Source of the DNA: Streptomyces qinzhouensis
GTDB lineage: Bacteria; Actinomycetota; Actinomycetes; Streptomycetales; Streptomycetaceae
Direction of reading: 5' to 3'
DNA: 64,000 nucleotides
Assembly (NCBI RefSeq): GCF_007856155.1
Contig: NZ_CP042266.1
Coordinates: 6,200,001 to 6,264,000 of the forward strand
The notes under the pieces are model-generated. The model did not search any database, had not been told where the DNA came from, and worked only from the letters and a program-made list of their open reading frames with translations. Positions 35,484 through 44,066 of the stretch are shown here, piece by piece. The position numbers and the translations under genes are program-made. The first letter of the stretch is position 1, and each line of letters begins with the position of its first letter.

Positions 35484-35505
35484 GGGCCGGTCCCCGGACC
35501 GGCCC
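35484..35505 (+). terminator. Terminator after the AIM24 gene
   Basis: A perfect 10-bp inverted repeat GGGCCGGTCC/GGACCGGCCC with a 2-bp centre lies 33 nt after the stop. Confidence 0.65.
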
Positions 35506-35594
35506 CGGCGCCGTCGCCCCGCCCGGCGGGGGATGCCATGACCTCGCACCCGACCGGCCCCGGGCGGAGCCGGTCGCGGCCGTACCCTGGAGCC

Positions 35595-35804
35595 ATGGAT
35601 GCCTCGTCGTACTGCGCCGGCCGCGGGCCCGCGGACGACCGGCCCCGAACGGCCCCCGGGCCGGATCCCGGGCCGGCCGGGCCGCCGTACGCCGAATGCG
35701 TACTGTGCCGTGAGCCCACCGAGTATCCGGAGTCGGCGAAGGGAATCACCCTCTGCCCGGTCTGCGAGTGGCAGGAGGCCCAGCGCACGGCCTGCTCGGG
35801 GTGA
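35595..35804 (+). CDS. Small zinc-ribbon-like protein
   Basis: This 69-residue protein is hydrophilic and Pro/Gly-rich up to about residue 33. It ends with a Cys4 unit CVLC...CPVC (AECVLCREPTEYPES, GITLCPVCEWQEA) that should bind one zinc. The ATG at 35595 follows CTGGAG. An in-frame ATG at 35538 would give 88 residues. Such short zinc-finger proteins are common in Streptomyces and usually uncharacterised. It converges on the deacetylase gene with 9 bp between stops. Confidence 0.6.
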   Translation: MDASSYCAGRGPADDRPRTAPGPDPGPAGPPYAECVLCREPTEYPESAKGITLCPVCEWQEAQRTACSG

Positions 35805-35813
35805 CCGCGGCCG

Positions 35814-36659
35814 TCAGCGCCCGGCGCGCATCAGCTCCGACACCTTCACCATGCGGTAGCCGCGCCGCCGCAGCTCGGGCACGATCGTCCTGATCGCCGC
35901 CTCCGTCGTCGGCGCCGCGCTGCGGGTGCAGTGCAGCACCACCACCGAACCCGGCCGCACCCCCTTCAGCACCTGCTCGGCGACCGCGTCCGGATCCGTC
36001 GCGAAGGCGTCGCCGCCGACGACGTCCCACTGCACCGCCGTCACACCGGCCGGTCCGAGCGCCCGCAGCGCCGTCTCGTCGTAACAGCCGCCGGGGAAGC
36101 GGAAGTACGGCACCACGCGCCGGACACCCGCGGTACGGAACGCGGCGAAGGCCCGGTCCACATCGGCCTTCATATCCGGCGCGGCCAGGGCGGGCAGCCC
36201 GTAACAGGGTTCCTTGAAGGCATGGTGGCTGTAGGAGTGGTTGGCCACCTCGAAGAGGGGGTCGGCGCCGATCGACTTCGCCTGCTCCGGGTACTCCTCC
36301 GCCCAGCGGCCCGTCATGAAGACCGTGGCCGGGACGGAGAGCGTCCGCAGGGTGTCGATGAGCGCCGGATTGTCGAAATGTTCGCCGCGGGCGGCCCGGG
36401 GACCCTGATCGGCCGTCATATCCGCGTCGAAGGTCAGGGCGACGGTTTTCGCCGACCGGTCGGCGGGTACGGCGGACCGGTCGAAGACCGGGGCCGCCCC
36501 GCCGGGCCCCGCGGCGAGCGTGGGCGCCGCCGTGCCCGGCGGTGGACCGGCCTTCGTCCGCGCCGGGGCCGGACCGGCCGGCGGGCCCTGCTCTCCGGCA
36601 CAGCCCACGAGAACCGCACCGGCCATCGTCAGGGCCGCCAGCCAACGCACTCTGATCAT
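35814..36659 (-). CDS. Polysaccharide deacetylase (NodB-type) lipoprotein
   Basis: This 281-residue predicted lipoprotein has the lipobox LVGC at about residue 20. A Pro/Ala/Gly linker to about 65 leads to a carbohydrate esterase 4 domain. Motif 1 is TFDADMT, motif 2 HSYSHH (the metal-binding His), motif 3 RFPGG, and motif 5 VVLHC near the end. Family members remove N-acetyl groups from peptidoglycan or other glycans at the cell surface. GTG 36662 is an alternative start one codon earlier, and no strong ribosome site is visible. Confidence 0.85.
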   Translation of the reverse strand: MIRVRWLAALTMAGAVLVGCAGEQGPPAGPAPARTKAGPPPGTAAPTLAAGPGGAAPVFDRSAVPADRSAKTVALTFDADMTADQGPRAARGEHFDNPALIDTLRTLSVPATVFMTGRWAEEYPEQAKSIGADPLFEVANHSYSHHAFKEPCYGLPALAAPDMKADVDRAFAAFRTAGVRRVVPYFRFPGGCYDETALRALGPAGVTAVQWDVVGGDAFATDPDAVAEQVLKGVRPGSVVVLHCTRSAAPTTEAAIRTIVPELRRRGYRMVKVSELMRAGR

Positions 36660-36799
36660 CACAAAAGGAACTTAAGTGATGATCATGGCCAGGAGTGGTC
36701 GTGTTGCCGTGGTGTCGGGATCCCGGTCAGGCTGTCCACCCGAGCGGGTGCGCGAGCCGTGCGTCCGCGCCCCGGTGACACCCGTACAGGAGGCCCTCC

Positions 36800-37354
36800 A
36801 TGACCCCGCCGCCCCCCACGGCCGGAGTTCTCGCCCGTCCGGCCGATATCGGAACCGGGTCCGGTGATCGCGGCGGCGCGGTGTGGCGGCTCGCGGAGTC
36901 CGGCCGGCAGCTGGACGCCAATATCGTCCGGATCCGGCCCGGCGCCCGGGTCGCCACCCATGTCGAACCCGATCTGGACGTACTGCTCTGCGTCGTCGGC
37001 GGGGACGGCGAGCTGACCACGGACGGCGGTCCGCAGCCGCTGGAGCCGGGGTGTGTGGCCTGGCTCCCGCACGGCAGCCGCCGGGCCGTGACCGCAGGCC
37101 CGGCGGGGCTCGTGTACCTCACGGCCCACCGCCGCCGCCCGGGCCTTACCATCCGCCGGGGCCCGGACGGTTCCGGCGCGGCGGGTACGGACGGCGCGAG
37201 CGGCCCGGGCGAGCCGCGGACCGCGGCGCGGGCACCGGCGGAGGGCGGTGAGGCCGCGTGTCCGCTGAACCGGATCTGCCCCGGCTGCGACCGCCCCGCC
37301 GACGACGGCGGCGCCCGGTTCTGTTCCCGCTGCGGCACCCCGCTGCCGTCCTGA
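36800..37354 (+). CDS. Cupin-domain protein with C-terminal zinc ribbon
   Basis: This 184-residue protein starts with a cupin fold (about residues 25-115: RPGARVATHVEPDLDVLLCVVGGDGELTTDG and PHGSRRAVTAGPAGLVYL). A disordered Gly/Ala linker leads to a zinc ribbon CPGCDRPADDG...FCSRCG at the end. The cupin appears to lack part of the usual His-rich metal triad, so it may be a binding rather than catalytic module. AGGAGG precedes the ATG. The combination suggests a redox or ligand sensor, which is inference. Confidence 0.65.
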   Translation: MTPPPPTAGVLARPADIGTGSGDRGGAVWRLAESGRQLDANIVRIRPGARVATHVEPDLDVLLCVVGGDGELTTDGGPQPLEPGCVAWLPHGSRRAVTAGPAGLVYLTAHRRRPGLTIRRGPDGSGAAGTDGASGPGEPRTAARAPAEGGEAACPLNRICPGCDRPADDGGARFCSRCGTPLPS

Positions 37355-37357
37355 CGC

Positions 37358-37388
37358 CCGGCCGGAGGGCGTCCCTCCCTCCGGCCGG
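37358..37388. terminator. Bidirectional terminator between cupin and PhoX-like genes
   Basis: A perfect 12-bp stem (37358-37369 with 37377-37388) and a 7-nt loop lie between convergent stops. Confidence 0.8.
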
Positions 37389-37415
37389 ACGCGATCACGG
37401 CCCCCGCGGCGAGGG

Positions 37416-38777
37416 TCAGTCCCGCCAGGGACCGGTGACGGCGAAGGTCGTGCCCGGGCGGTAGCAGTTGACGTACATCGTCTCGCCGTCCGGGGAGAAC
37501 ACGACACCAGCGAACTCGCCCCATTCGGGCAACTCCGGGGTGCCGATGTTCTGGCGGTTGCGGGCCATCTCGTAGATTTCGCCGCGCCGTGACACGCCGT
37601 ACACGTGCTGCGCGCCCTTGCCGTCCTCGCAGAGCATCAGATTGCCGCCGGGGGCGAGGCAGATATTGTCCGGGGACTCGCCGGGCGTATCGATACCGGT
37701 GTCCGGGCCGAAGATCACCACGAGGGTCACCCGGCGGCGGTCCGGCTCGTACTTCCACACCTGGCCGAAGTGGTCGGCGGCGGCGCCCTGCCGGGTGCGG
37801 GCATAGCTGGAGACGAAGTAGACCGAACGCCCGCCCCACCAGGCGCCTTCCAGTTTCTGGGCGCGGGTGATGCCCTGGGGGCCGTAGTCCTGGGAGCGTA
37901 CGGAGGTCTGGACGGCCTGGCTGTCGGGCACCGGCACCCACTCGACCCGGCCGAACGACGTCCCGGGTTCGGTGACCGCCGAGAGGTCGGGCACGCCCGG
38001 TACCCGCATGGCCTCCAGTTCGCCGCCCGCGTGCAGCGACCCCCGGCCGCCGAGGGGGCGTTCGGGGAGGAAGCGGTAGAAGAGGCCGAAGGGATTGCGG
38101 GCGTCCTCGGTCTCGTAGACGATCCCGGTCCGCGGATCGACCGCGACCGCCTCATGGTCGAACCGGCCCATCGCGGTCAGCGGTACGGCACCGGATCTGT
38201 GCGGGTCGGCGCCGTCGACCTCGAAGACGAAGCCGTGGTCCTTGGTGTAGCCGTTGGTCCCGGCCCGGCTCTCGTCCTCCTCGCAGGTGAGCCAGGTGCC
38301 CCAGGGGCTGGGTCCGCCCGCGCAGTTCACCGCCGTTCCGGCGATCGCGACCCGCTCGGAGAGCACATCGCCGTCGCGGTCCAGCTCCAGGACCGTACAG
38401 CCGCCGGTGGCGGCGGGATCGTAGGTCAGCCCGGGCACCGCGGGGACGGGGAGCGGGTCGGTGGGGTCGTTCTCGTGGTTGCGGACGAGATAGGTCCGGC
38501 CGCGGCGGCCGGAGAACGCGGCCATGCCGTCGTGGTTGCCGGGGACCGGCCCCTCCCCGGAGCGCAGTGGTTCGCCCTCCCGGGAGAGCACCCGGTAGCG
38601 GAATCCCCGGGGCAGGTCGAGCAGTCCGGCCGGATCGGGGACCAGCGGACCGTAGCCGCCGCGGCCGTGGGCGGCGGCCGTGCTCGCGAAGAGTTCGGAG
38701 AGGGCTCCGGCGAAGGCGATGGAGGTACCGAGCGCGCCCGTGCGGGCGAGAACACTGCGGCGGGTGGTTTCCGGCAT
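37416..38777 (-). CDS. PhoX-like (DUF839) exported protein
   Basis: This 453-residue protein carries a twin-arginine signal at its N-terminus (ETTRRSVLARTGALG), so it is exported folded. The rest matches the DUF839/PhoX beta-propeller family, calcium/iron-dependent alkaline phosphatases. Relevant segments are VRNHENDPTDP, WGTWLTCEEDE, FDHEAVAVDPRTGIVYETED and ESPDNICLAPGGNLMLCEDG, rich in the acidic residues that bind metals. GGGAG precedes ATG 38777. PhoX genes are often under PhoP control; no clear PHO box was identified. Activity on phosphate esters is inferred. Confidence 0.82.
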   Translation of the reverse strand: MPETTRRSVLARTGALGTSIAFAGALSELFASTAAAHGRGGYGPLVPDPAGLLDLPRGFRYRVLSREGEPLRSGEGPVPGNHDGMAAFSGRRGRTYLVRNHENDPTDPLPVPAVPGLTYDPAATGGCTVLELDRDGDVLSERVAIAGTAVNCAGGPSPWGTWLTCEEDESRAGTNGYTKDHGFVFEVDGADPHRSGAVPLTAMGRFDHEAVAVDPRTGIVYETEDARNPFGLFYRFLPERPLGGRGSLHAGGELEAMRVPGVPDLSAVTEPGTSFGRVEWVPVPDSQAVQTSVRSQDYGPQGITRAQKLEGAWWGGRSVYFVSSYARTRQGAAADHFGQVWKYEPDRRRVTLVVIFGPDTGIDTPGESPDNICLAPGGNLMLCEDGKGAQHVYGVSRRGEIYEMARNRQNIGTPELPEWGEFAGVVFSPDGETMYVNCYRPGTTFAVTGPWRD

Positions 38778-38858
38778 GGGGCAACTCCCTGTGGCGGACA
38801 GAGAAATGGCAGACGGAGGGGGCGGTGCGGGGGATGGTACGGGGGTGATCCGGGCCAC

Positions 38859-38920
38859 AAAAAAGTGACCCGCACGTGTGTAGCACGCACCTGGTGGGTG
38901 CGTGAACCGTGCGGGTCACT
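38859..38920 (-). terminator. Intrinsic terminator with U-tract after osmC
   Basis: A 12-bp outer stem (38864-38875 with 38909-38920) encloses a second 8-bp hairpin (38884-38891 with 38897-38904). On the minus strand the stem is followed by six U (38864-38859). This is a textbook rho-independent terminator for the osmC gene, and such U-tracts are uncommon in this GC-rich setting. Confidence 0.88.
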
Positions 38921-38998
38921 GAGACGGCTGTGTCGTCTGAAACTGTACGTACGCCGGAGGACCTTCAGCCGTTTCCCCCGGCGCGGGTGTCGGACCGG

Positions 38999-39424
38999 TC
39001 AGACCAGTTCGGCGGTGAGCGTGATGGTCGTTCCGGTCAGAGCCTGGCTGACCGGGCAGTTCTTCTTGGCACCCTCGGCCGCCTCGGCGAAGCCCTCGGC
39101 GTCGATGCCGGGGACCTCGCCGCGGACCGTCAGGTGGATGCCGGTGATGCCCTCACCCGGCTGGAAGGTGACGTCCGCCTTGGTCTCCAGACGGGTGGGC
39201 GGGGTGCCCGCGCCCGCCAGACCGTGCGAGAGAGCCATCGAGAAGCAGCTCGAGTGGGCCGCCGCGATCAGCTCCTCCGGGCTGGTCTTGCCGTTGGCCT
39301 GCTCGGCGCGGGACGGCCAGGAGACGGGCTGGGTGCCGATTCCGGACGAGTCGAAGGTGACATTGCCCGAGCCCTGGAGGAGGTTGCCCTCCCAGACCGT
39401 GTGCGCCGTGCGAGTCGTGGCCAT
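38999..39424 (-). CDS. OsmC/Ohr family peroxiredoxin
   Basis: This 141-residue thiol peroxidase of the OsmC group reduces organic hydroperoxides. The two reactive Cys are in AHSSCFSMAL (about residue 60) and KKNCPVSQAL (about residue 123), with the conserved Glu in SPEELIAAAH. Length is normal. It is monocistronic, with its own U-tract terminator. The closely related Ohr type cannot be excluded, but the GKTSPEELIAAAHSSCF segment is typical of OsmC. Confidence 0.9.
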   Translation of the reverse strand: MATTRTAHTVWEGNLLQGSGNVTFDSSGIGTQPVSWPSRAEQANGKTSPEELIAAAHSSCFSMALSHGLAGAGTPPTRLETKADVTFQPGEGITGIHLTVRGEVPGIDAEGFAEAAEGAKKNCPVSQALTGTTITLTAELV

Positions 39425-39554
39425 GCTGTGGAATCCCTTCTGATGGAACGCTGGTTGCGCCTCGAACCTACTGGTCGGGGCCCGGGTGCGGGAAACCGGA
39501 TACCCGGCGGGTGGGCCGGGTGGTGGCAGTGCGGGGCAGGCCGGGCCCGGCGGC

Positions 39555-40640
39555 TCAGGCGCCGCCGTCGAAGTTTCCGGCGTCCCGGGCCAGCGCGGTG
39601 AGCCGGGAGATCGCGCGGTAGTACTTCTTGCGGTAGCCGCCGCGCAGCATGTCCTCGCCGAAGAGCCGGTCGAAGGGGACCCCGGAGGCGATCACCGGTA
39701 TCTCGGCGTCGTACAGCCGGTCGGCGAGCACCACCAGCCGCAGTGCCGTCGACTGGTCCGGTACGGGCTCGACCCCGGTGAGGCAGACCAGCCGGACGCC
39801 TTCGATCAGCGCCCCGTAACGGCTGGGGTGCACCTGGGAGAGGTGCCCGAGCAGATGGGGGAAGTGGTCCAGGGAGGCGCCGAACGAGGTCCGCGCGGTC
39901 TTGGTGACGACCTCGTCGGCGTACGGCGGCGGGGCCTCGGGCAGCCCCCGGTGGCGGTAGTCCTCGCCGTCGATCCGCAGCGGCCGGAAGTGCGCGGAAA
40001 GGCCCTGGATCTCGCGGAGGAAGTCGGCGGCGGCGAACCGGCCCTCGCCCAGCTTGCCGGGCAGGGTGTTGGAGGTGGCGGCCAGTGAGACGCCCGCGTC
40101 CACCAGCTTCGACAGCAGCGACGACACCAGGACCGTATCGCCCGGGTCGTCCAGTTCGAACTCGTCGATGCAGAGCAGTTTGTATCGGCCCAGGACCCGC
40201 ACGGTCTCCTGGAAGCCGAGCGCGCCGACCAGATTGGTCAGCTCCACGAAGGTGCCGAAGGCCTTCTGGTGGGAGGGGACGGGGGCGGCGTGCCACAGGG
40301 ACGCCAGCAGATGGGTCTTGCCGACGCCGTAGCCGCCGTCGAGATAGACGCCGCGCGGCCCGGTAGGCGCGGCGGGTTTGCGGGAGAACCAGCTCCGGAG
40401 ACCGCTTCCGCCCGCGGGGCCCCCGCCGATCCCCGCGGCGAAGGCCGCCAGTACCGCGACCGCCTCCGGCTGGCTGGGGTGGTTCGGGTCCGGGATGTAC
40501 GTGTCGAAGCGGACCGCGTCGAAACGCCACGGCGGTTCCAGCTCGTCCACCAGTCTCTCGACGGAGAGCTGCGGCCGGCGCTCGCTCAGCGACTGAGGCG
40601 GGCCGGGTTCTATGGGGCTGCTGGTGGCACGGGTCGACAC
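39555..40640 (-). CDS. zapE: Cell division protein ZapE (AFG1-like ATPase)
   Basis: This 361-residue P-loop ATPase has Walker A GGYGVGKTH at about residue 100 and Walker B LLCIDEFELDD. Further family blocks are ATSNTLPGKLGEGRF and YRHRGLPEAPPPY. ZapE/AFG1 proteins bind FtsZ in E. coli and mitochondrial proteins in eukaryotes; in Streptomyces the partner is unknown. The GTG at 40640 overlaps nothing and is divergent from the RibD-like gene, with 37 bp between start codons, so the two promoters must overlap. Confidence 0.87.
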   Translation of the reverse strand: MSTRATSSPIEPGPPQSLSERRPQLSVERLVDELEPPWRFDAVRFDTYIPDPNHPSQPEAVAVLAAFAAGIGGGPAGGSGLRSWFSRKPAAPTGPRGVYLDGGYGVGKTHLLASLWHAAPVPSHQKAFGTFVELTNLVGALGFQETVRVLGRYKLLCIDEFELDDPGDTVLVSSLLSKLVDAGVSLAATSNTLPGKLGEGRFAAADFLREIQGLSAHFRPLRIDGEDYRHRGLPEAPPPYADEVVTKTARTSFGASLDHFPHLLGHLSQVHPSRYGALIEGVRLVCLTGVEPVPDQSTALRLVVLADRLYDAEIPVIASGVPFDRLFGEDMLRGGYRKKYYRAISRLTALARDAGNFDGGA

Positions 40641-40677
40641 AGTTCCCCACTGTAAGCGCCGTGCGAGACTGCAGGAC

Positions 40678-41484
40678 ATGCGACGCCTGCTCCCTGTGAC
40701 CGATCAGACAGCCGATGACGACCGAGAGTGGTCGCTGGAGGAACTGGCCGAGTTGTACGCCTACCCGGAGCCGGGTACGGAGCCGGGCGCGGGGCTGAAC
40801 GCCGGGCAGGCCGGGCGGCCGGGGGTCTGGCTGCGCGGGAACATGGTGGCCTCGCTGGACGGCGCGGCCCAGTACGAGGGGGCCTCGCAGCCGCTGTCGG
40901 GAACGGCCGATATGCGGATCTTCGGGGTGCTGCGGGCGCTCTGCGATGTGGTGATCGCCGGTGCCGAGACGGTCCGCCGGGAGGGCTACCGGCCCGCGAA
41001 GGCCCGCGAGGCCTTCGCGGCGCGGCGGGCGGCCGCCGGACAGACCCCGGCCCCGGCGATCGCCGTGGTCAGCGCATCCCTGGAGCTGGACTTCACGGCG
41101 CCGCTGTTCACCGAGCCGCTGGTGCCGACGCTGGTCCTGACGGGCGCCGGGGCACCCGCCGAGCGGGTCCGGGCGGCCCGGCGGGCGGGCGCGGACGTCG
41201 TGGTGGCGGGGGACGGGCCCGGGGCCGATCCGGCGGCGGCCGTGGCGGCGCTGGCCGACCGGGGGCTGACCCGCCAGCTGACCGAGGGCGGGCCGCGGCT
41301 GCTGGGCGGCTTCGTGGCCGCCGGGGTGCTGGACGAGCTCTGTCTGACGGTGGCGCCGGTCCTCACCGCCGGGGACGCCCAGCGGATCACGAACGGCCCG
41401 GGAACGGCCGTACCCGAACGGTTCGCACTGGTGTCCCTGCTGGAAGAGGCGGGCTTCCTTTTCACCCGATACCGTCGCATCTGA
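40678..41484 (+). CDS. RibD C-terminal-type pyrimidine reductase family protein
   Basis: This 268-residue oxidoreductase has the dihydrofolate-reductase-like fold of the RibD reductase domain. Family segments are NMVASLDGAAQYEGASQPLSG and DMRIFGVLRALCDVVIAGAETVRREGYRPAK, and TEGGPRLLGGFVAAGVLDELCLTVAPVL is near the end. It lacks the RibD deaminase domain. True riboflavin synthesis needs the deaminase too, so this stand-alone copy may act on another pyrimidine or aldehyde. The ATG at 40678 follows an AGGA site. Confidence 0.8.
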   Translation: MRRLLPVTDQTADDDREWSLEELAELYAYPEPGTEPGAGLNAGQAGRPGVWLRGNMVASLDGAAQYEGASQPLSGTADMRIFGVLRALCDVVIAGAETVRREGYRPAKAREAFAARRAAAGQTPAPAIAVVSASLELDFTAPLFTEPLVPTLVLTGAGAPAERVRAARRAGADVVVAGDGPGADPAAAVAALADRGLTRQLTEGGPRLLGGFVAAGVLDELCLTVAPVLTAGDAQRITNGPGTAVPERFALVSLLEEAGFLFTRYRRI

Positions 41485-41591
41485 CAATCAGCGGAATTTC
41501 CCGTTCCGGTTAGCTTCGGCTGGGCAGACTTACTCCCACAGACCCCGTGCGGGCACGGGGAAGGATGGTTTCCGCAGAAGGGCTCCTGAAC

Positions 41592-42062
41592 GTGTTCACA
41601 AGCGTACTGATGATCGAGAAGCCCCTGACGTCCGCCGATGTGGAATTTGTGACGACCCTCCACGGGGACGAGACCGTCTCGTTCGTCGTGCTGATGCAAC
41701 CGCGCGGTGCCCAGGCCGACGTCCTGCTGCGGGCCATCGACGATGTGGCCCTCGGTGAGCTCAAGGACGCCGTCCACGAGGGCGAGGAACCCGAGGGGAA
41801 GGACGCGCTCACCCCGGCCGAGCCGGCCCTGGAGCACTCCCTGCGGGCCCTGCGCGAGGCCGGCGCCGAGGCCGTGGGGCAGGTCGTCGCCAAGCACCCG
41901 CTCTCCGTACTGAAGACCGTCGTCGACGATTCCAACGCCGACGAGGTCATCGTGCTGACCGAGCCGCACTACGTCGAGGAGTTCTTCCACCGGGACTGGG
42001 CGTCCCGGGCGCGCCACAAGGTCGGCGTACCGGTGCTCAAGCTCTTCGCCCACAACGAATAG
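41592..42062 (+). CDS. Conserved Streptomyces protein (USP-like; often mislabelled indole-3-glycerol phosphate synthase)
   Basis: This 156-residue soluble protein has sequence such as VEFVTTLHGDETVSFVVLMQP and ends EVIVLTEPHYVEEFFHRDWASRARHKVGVPVLKLFAHNE. This alternating alpha/beta pattern resembles a HUP/universal-stress fold. Relatives are often annotated as TrpC, but none of the TrpC barrel motifs is visible, and the length is far too short. GTG 41592 has GAAGGG upstream; in-frame ATG codons at 41547 and 41565 are alternatives. It is 59 bp before murC and may be co-transcribed. Confidence 0.65.
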   Translation: MFTSVLMIEKPLTSADVEFVTTLHGDETVSFVVLMQPRGAQADVLLRAIDDVALGELKDAVHEGEEPEGKDALTPAEPALEHSLRALREAGAEAVGQVVAKHPLSVLKTVVDDSNADEVIVLTEPHYVEEFFHRDWASRARHKVGVPVLKLFAHNE

Positions 42063-42121
42063 GGTGGTGGCCCGGCCGGAGAGCGACCGGCCGGGCGACC
42101 CCTCAGGAAGGCAGAACACGC

Positions 42122-43531
42122 ATGGCATCCGCCATCCCCACCGCCATGGAACAGCCCCACTTCATCGGCATCGGCGGCGCCGGGATGTCCGGCATCGCCA
42201 AGATCCTCGCCGGCCGTGGTGCGAAGGTGGCGGGCAGTGACGCCAAGGAGTCGCCCACCGCGGACGCCCTGCGGGCCCTCGGGGCCACCGTCCACATCGG
42301 CCACGAGGCCGGACATCTGGCCGCCGGCGCGAGCTGTGTCGTCGTCTCCAGCGCCATCCGCGCCGACAACCCCGAGCTGCTGCGCGCCGCCGAGCTGTCC
42401 GTGCCCGTGGTCCACCGCTCCGACGCGCTGGCCGCCCTGATGACCGAGGGGCGCCCGATCGCGGTCGCCGGCACCCACGGCAAGACCACCACCACCTCCA
42501 TGCTGGCCGTCGCCCTCACCGAGCTGGGGCTCGACCCGTCGTACGCCATCGGCGGCGATCTCGCGGGCCCCGGCACCAACGCCCGGCACGGCGAGGGCGA
42601 GATCTTCGTCGCCGAGGCCGACGAGAGCGACCGCAGTTTCCACAAGTACGCCCCCGAGGTCGCGATCGTCCTCAACGTGGAGCTGGACCACCACGCGAAC
42701 TACGCGTCGCTCGACGAGATCCACGAGTCCTTCGAGACCTTCGCCGGGCGGATCGTCCCCGGCGGCACGCTGGTGGTCTTCGCCGACCAGGACGGCGCGG
42801 TCGAACTGGCCCGGCGGGTGCGGGGCCGGGACGGGCTCCGGGTGGTGACGTACGGCGAGTCCGCGTCCGCCGACGTCCGGGTGGTCCGGATCGTCCCCGA
42901 AGGGCTGACCAGCTCGGTCACCGTCGTCCTCGACGGCCGCGAGCTGACCTTCACGGTCGCGGTGCCCGGCCGCCACTACGCGCTCAACGCGGTCGCCGCG
43001 CTCACCGCGGGCGCCGCCCTCGGTGTCCCCGCCGACGAGCTGGCCGGAGCCATCGGCGCCTATACGGGCGTCGGGCGCCGGCTCCAGCTCAAGGGCGAGG
43101 CGGCCGGGGTACGGGTGATCGACTCCTACGCCCACCACCCGACCGAGATGACCGCCGATCTGGAGGCGATGCGGGGCGCGGCGGCCGGCTCCCGGCTGCT
43201 CGTGGTCTTCCAGCCGCACCTCTTCTCCCGCACCCAGGAGCTGGGCAAGGAGATGGGCGAGGCGCTGGCCCTCGCCGACGCCTCCGTGGTCCTCGACATC
43301 TATCCGGCCCGGGAGGACCCGATCCCCGGGATCACCAGCGCCCTGATCGTGGACGCGGCCCGGGCGGCGGGCGCCGACGTCACCCCGGTCCGCGACCGGG
43401 AGACCGTGGCCGACGCCGTCGCGGGAATGGCCGGGCCCGGTGACCTCGTTCTCACCATGGGCGCCGGAGATGTGACGGACCTCGGTCCGGTGATCCTGGA
43501 CCGGCTCTCCCGCCGCACCCCGCCCAACTGA
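42122..43531 (+). CDS. murC: UDP-N-acetylmuramate--L-alanine ligase
   Basis: This 469-residue cytoplasmic enzyme adds L-alanine to UDP-MurNAc in peptidoglycan precursor synthesis. The N-terminal UDP-binding motif is GIGGAGMSGIAKIL. The ATP-binding P-loop GTHGKTTTTSM is at about residue 118, followed by NVELDHHANY, the YAHHPTEM segment at about 340 and the QPHLFSR block. Length and motif order are normal. It is outside the dcw cluster, as is usual for Streptomyces murC. A short tandem repeat separates it from msrB. Confidence 0.94.
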   Translation: MASAIPTAMEQPHFIGIGGAGMSGIAKILAGRGAKVAGSDAKESPTADALRALGATVHIGHEAGHLAAGASCVVVSSAIRADNPELLRAAELSVPVVHRSDALAALMTEGRPIAVAGTHGKTTTTSMLAVALTELGLDPSYAIGGDLAGPGTNARHGEGEIFVAEADESDRSFHKYAPEVAIVLNVELDHHANYASLDEIHESFETFAGRIVPGGTLVVFADQDGAVELARRVRGRDGLRVVTYGESASADVRVVRIVPEGLTSSVTVVLDGRELTFTVAVPGRHYALNAVAALTAGAALGVPADELAGAIGAYTGVGRRLQLKGEAAGVRVIDSYAHHPTEMTADLEAMRGAAAGSRLLVVFQPHLFSRTQELGKEMGEALALADASVVLDIYPAREDPIPGITSALIVDAARAAGADVTPVRDRETVADAVAGMAGPGDLVLTMGAGDVTDLGPVILDRLSRRTPPN

Positions 43532-43572
43532 GGAAGTCGAACCGAGGAAGTCGAACCGAGGAAGCGGTTGCC
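43531..43572 (+). repeat. 14-bp tandem repeat carrying the msrB ribosome site
   Basis: AGGAAGTCGAACCG occurs at 43531-43544 and 43545-43558, and AGGAAGCGG starts a third copy at 43559. The first copy includes the A of the murC stop. Each copy brings an AGGAAG ribosome-binding motif, and only the last is close enough (9 nt) to the msrB ATG. Confidence 0.75.
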
Positions 43573-44010
43573 ATGGCGTACGAGATCGACAAGCCGGACG
43601 AGCAGTGGCGCGCGGAGCTGAGCCCCGCCGAGTACCAGGTGCTCCGGCAGGCCGGTACCGAACCGGCGTTCACCGGCGAGTACACCGACACCACCACCGA
43701 AGGTGTCTACTCCTGCCGGGCGTGCGGGGCCGAGCTGTTCCGCTCCGACACGAAGTTCTCCTCCCACTGCGGCTGGCCGTCCTTCTACGACCCCAAGGAC
43801 TCCGAAGCGGTCGAACTGCTGCGGGACAGCTCCCACGGCATGGTCCGTACGGAGGTGCGATGCGCCCGCTGCGGATCGCACCTCGGACATGTGTTCGAGG
43901 GTGAGGGTTATCCGACCCCGACGGATCAGCGCTACTGCATCAATTCGATCTCCCTGCGACTGGCTCCGGACGACGGCAAGGACACGCTTCCGGACGCCGG
44001 GAACGGCTGA
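43573..44010 (+). CDS. msrB: Peptide methionine (R)-S-oxide reductase
   Basis: This 145-residue repair enzyme reduces methionine-R-sulfoxide in proteins. Zinc-binding pairs CRAC and CARC flank the core. The HCGWPSFYDP motif and the catalytic Cys in QRYCINSISL are present. Length is typical. It lies 41 bp after murC and is probably co-transcribed with it. The tandem AGGAAG copies just upstream give it a strong translation start. Confidence 0.94.
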   Translation: MAYEIDKPDEQWRAELSPAEYQVLRQAGTEPAFTGEYTDTTTEGVYSCRACGAELFRSDTKFSSHCGWPSFYDPKDSEAVELLRDSSHGMVRTEVRCARCGSHLGHVFEGEGYPTPTDQRYCINSISLRLAPDDGKDTLPDAGNG

Positions 44011-44066
44011 CCGGCCCGCGGCCTCCCCGCCGGGCCGGGATCCGCGGCCGGTGCGACAATGCCCCC

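Noticed and set aside
40678..41484. ribD (riboflavin biosynthesis)
   Set aside because: The deaminase domain is missing and no other rib genes are nearby; only the reductase fold is supported.
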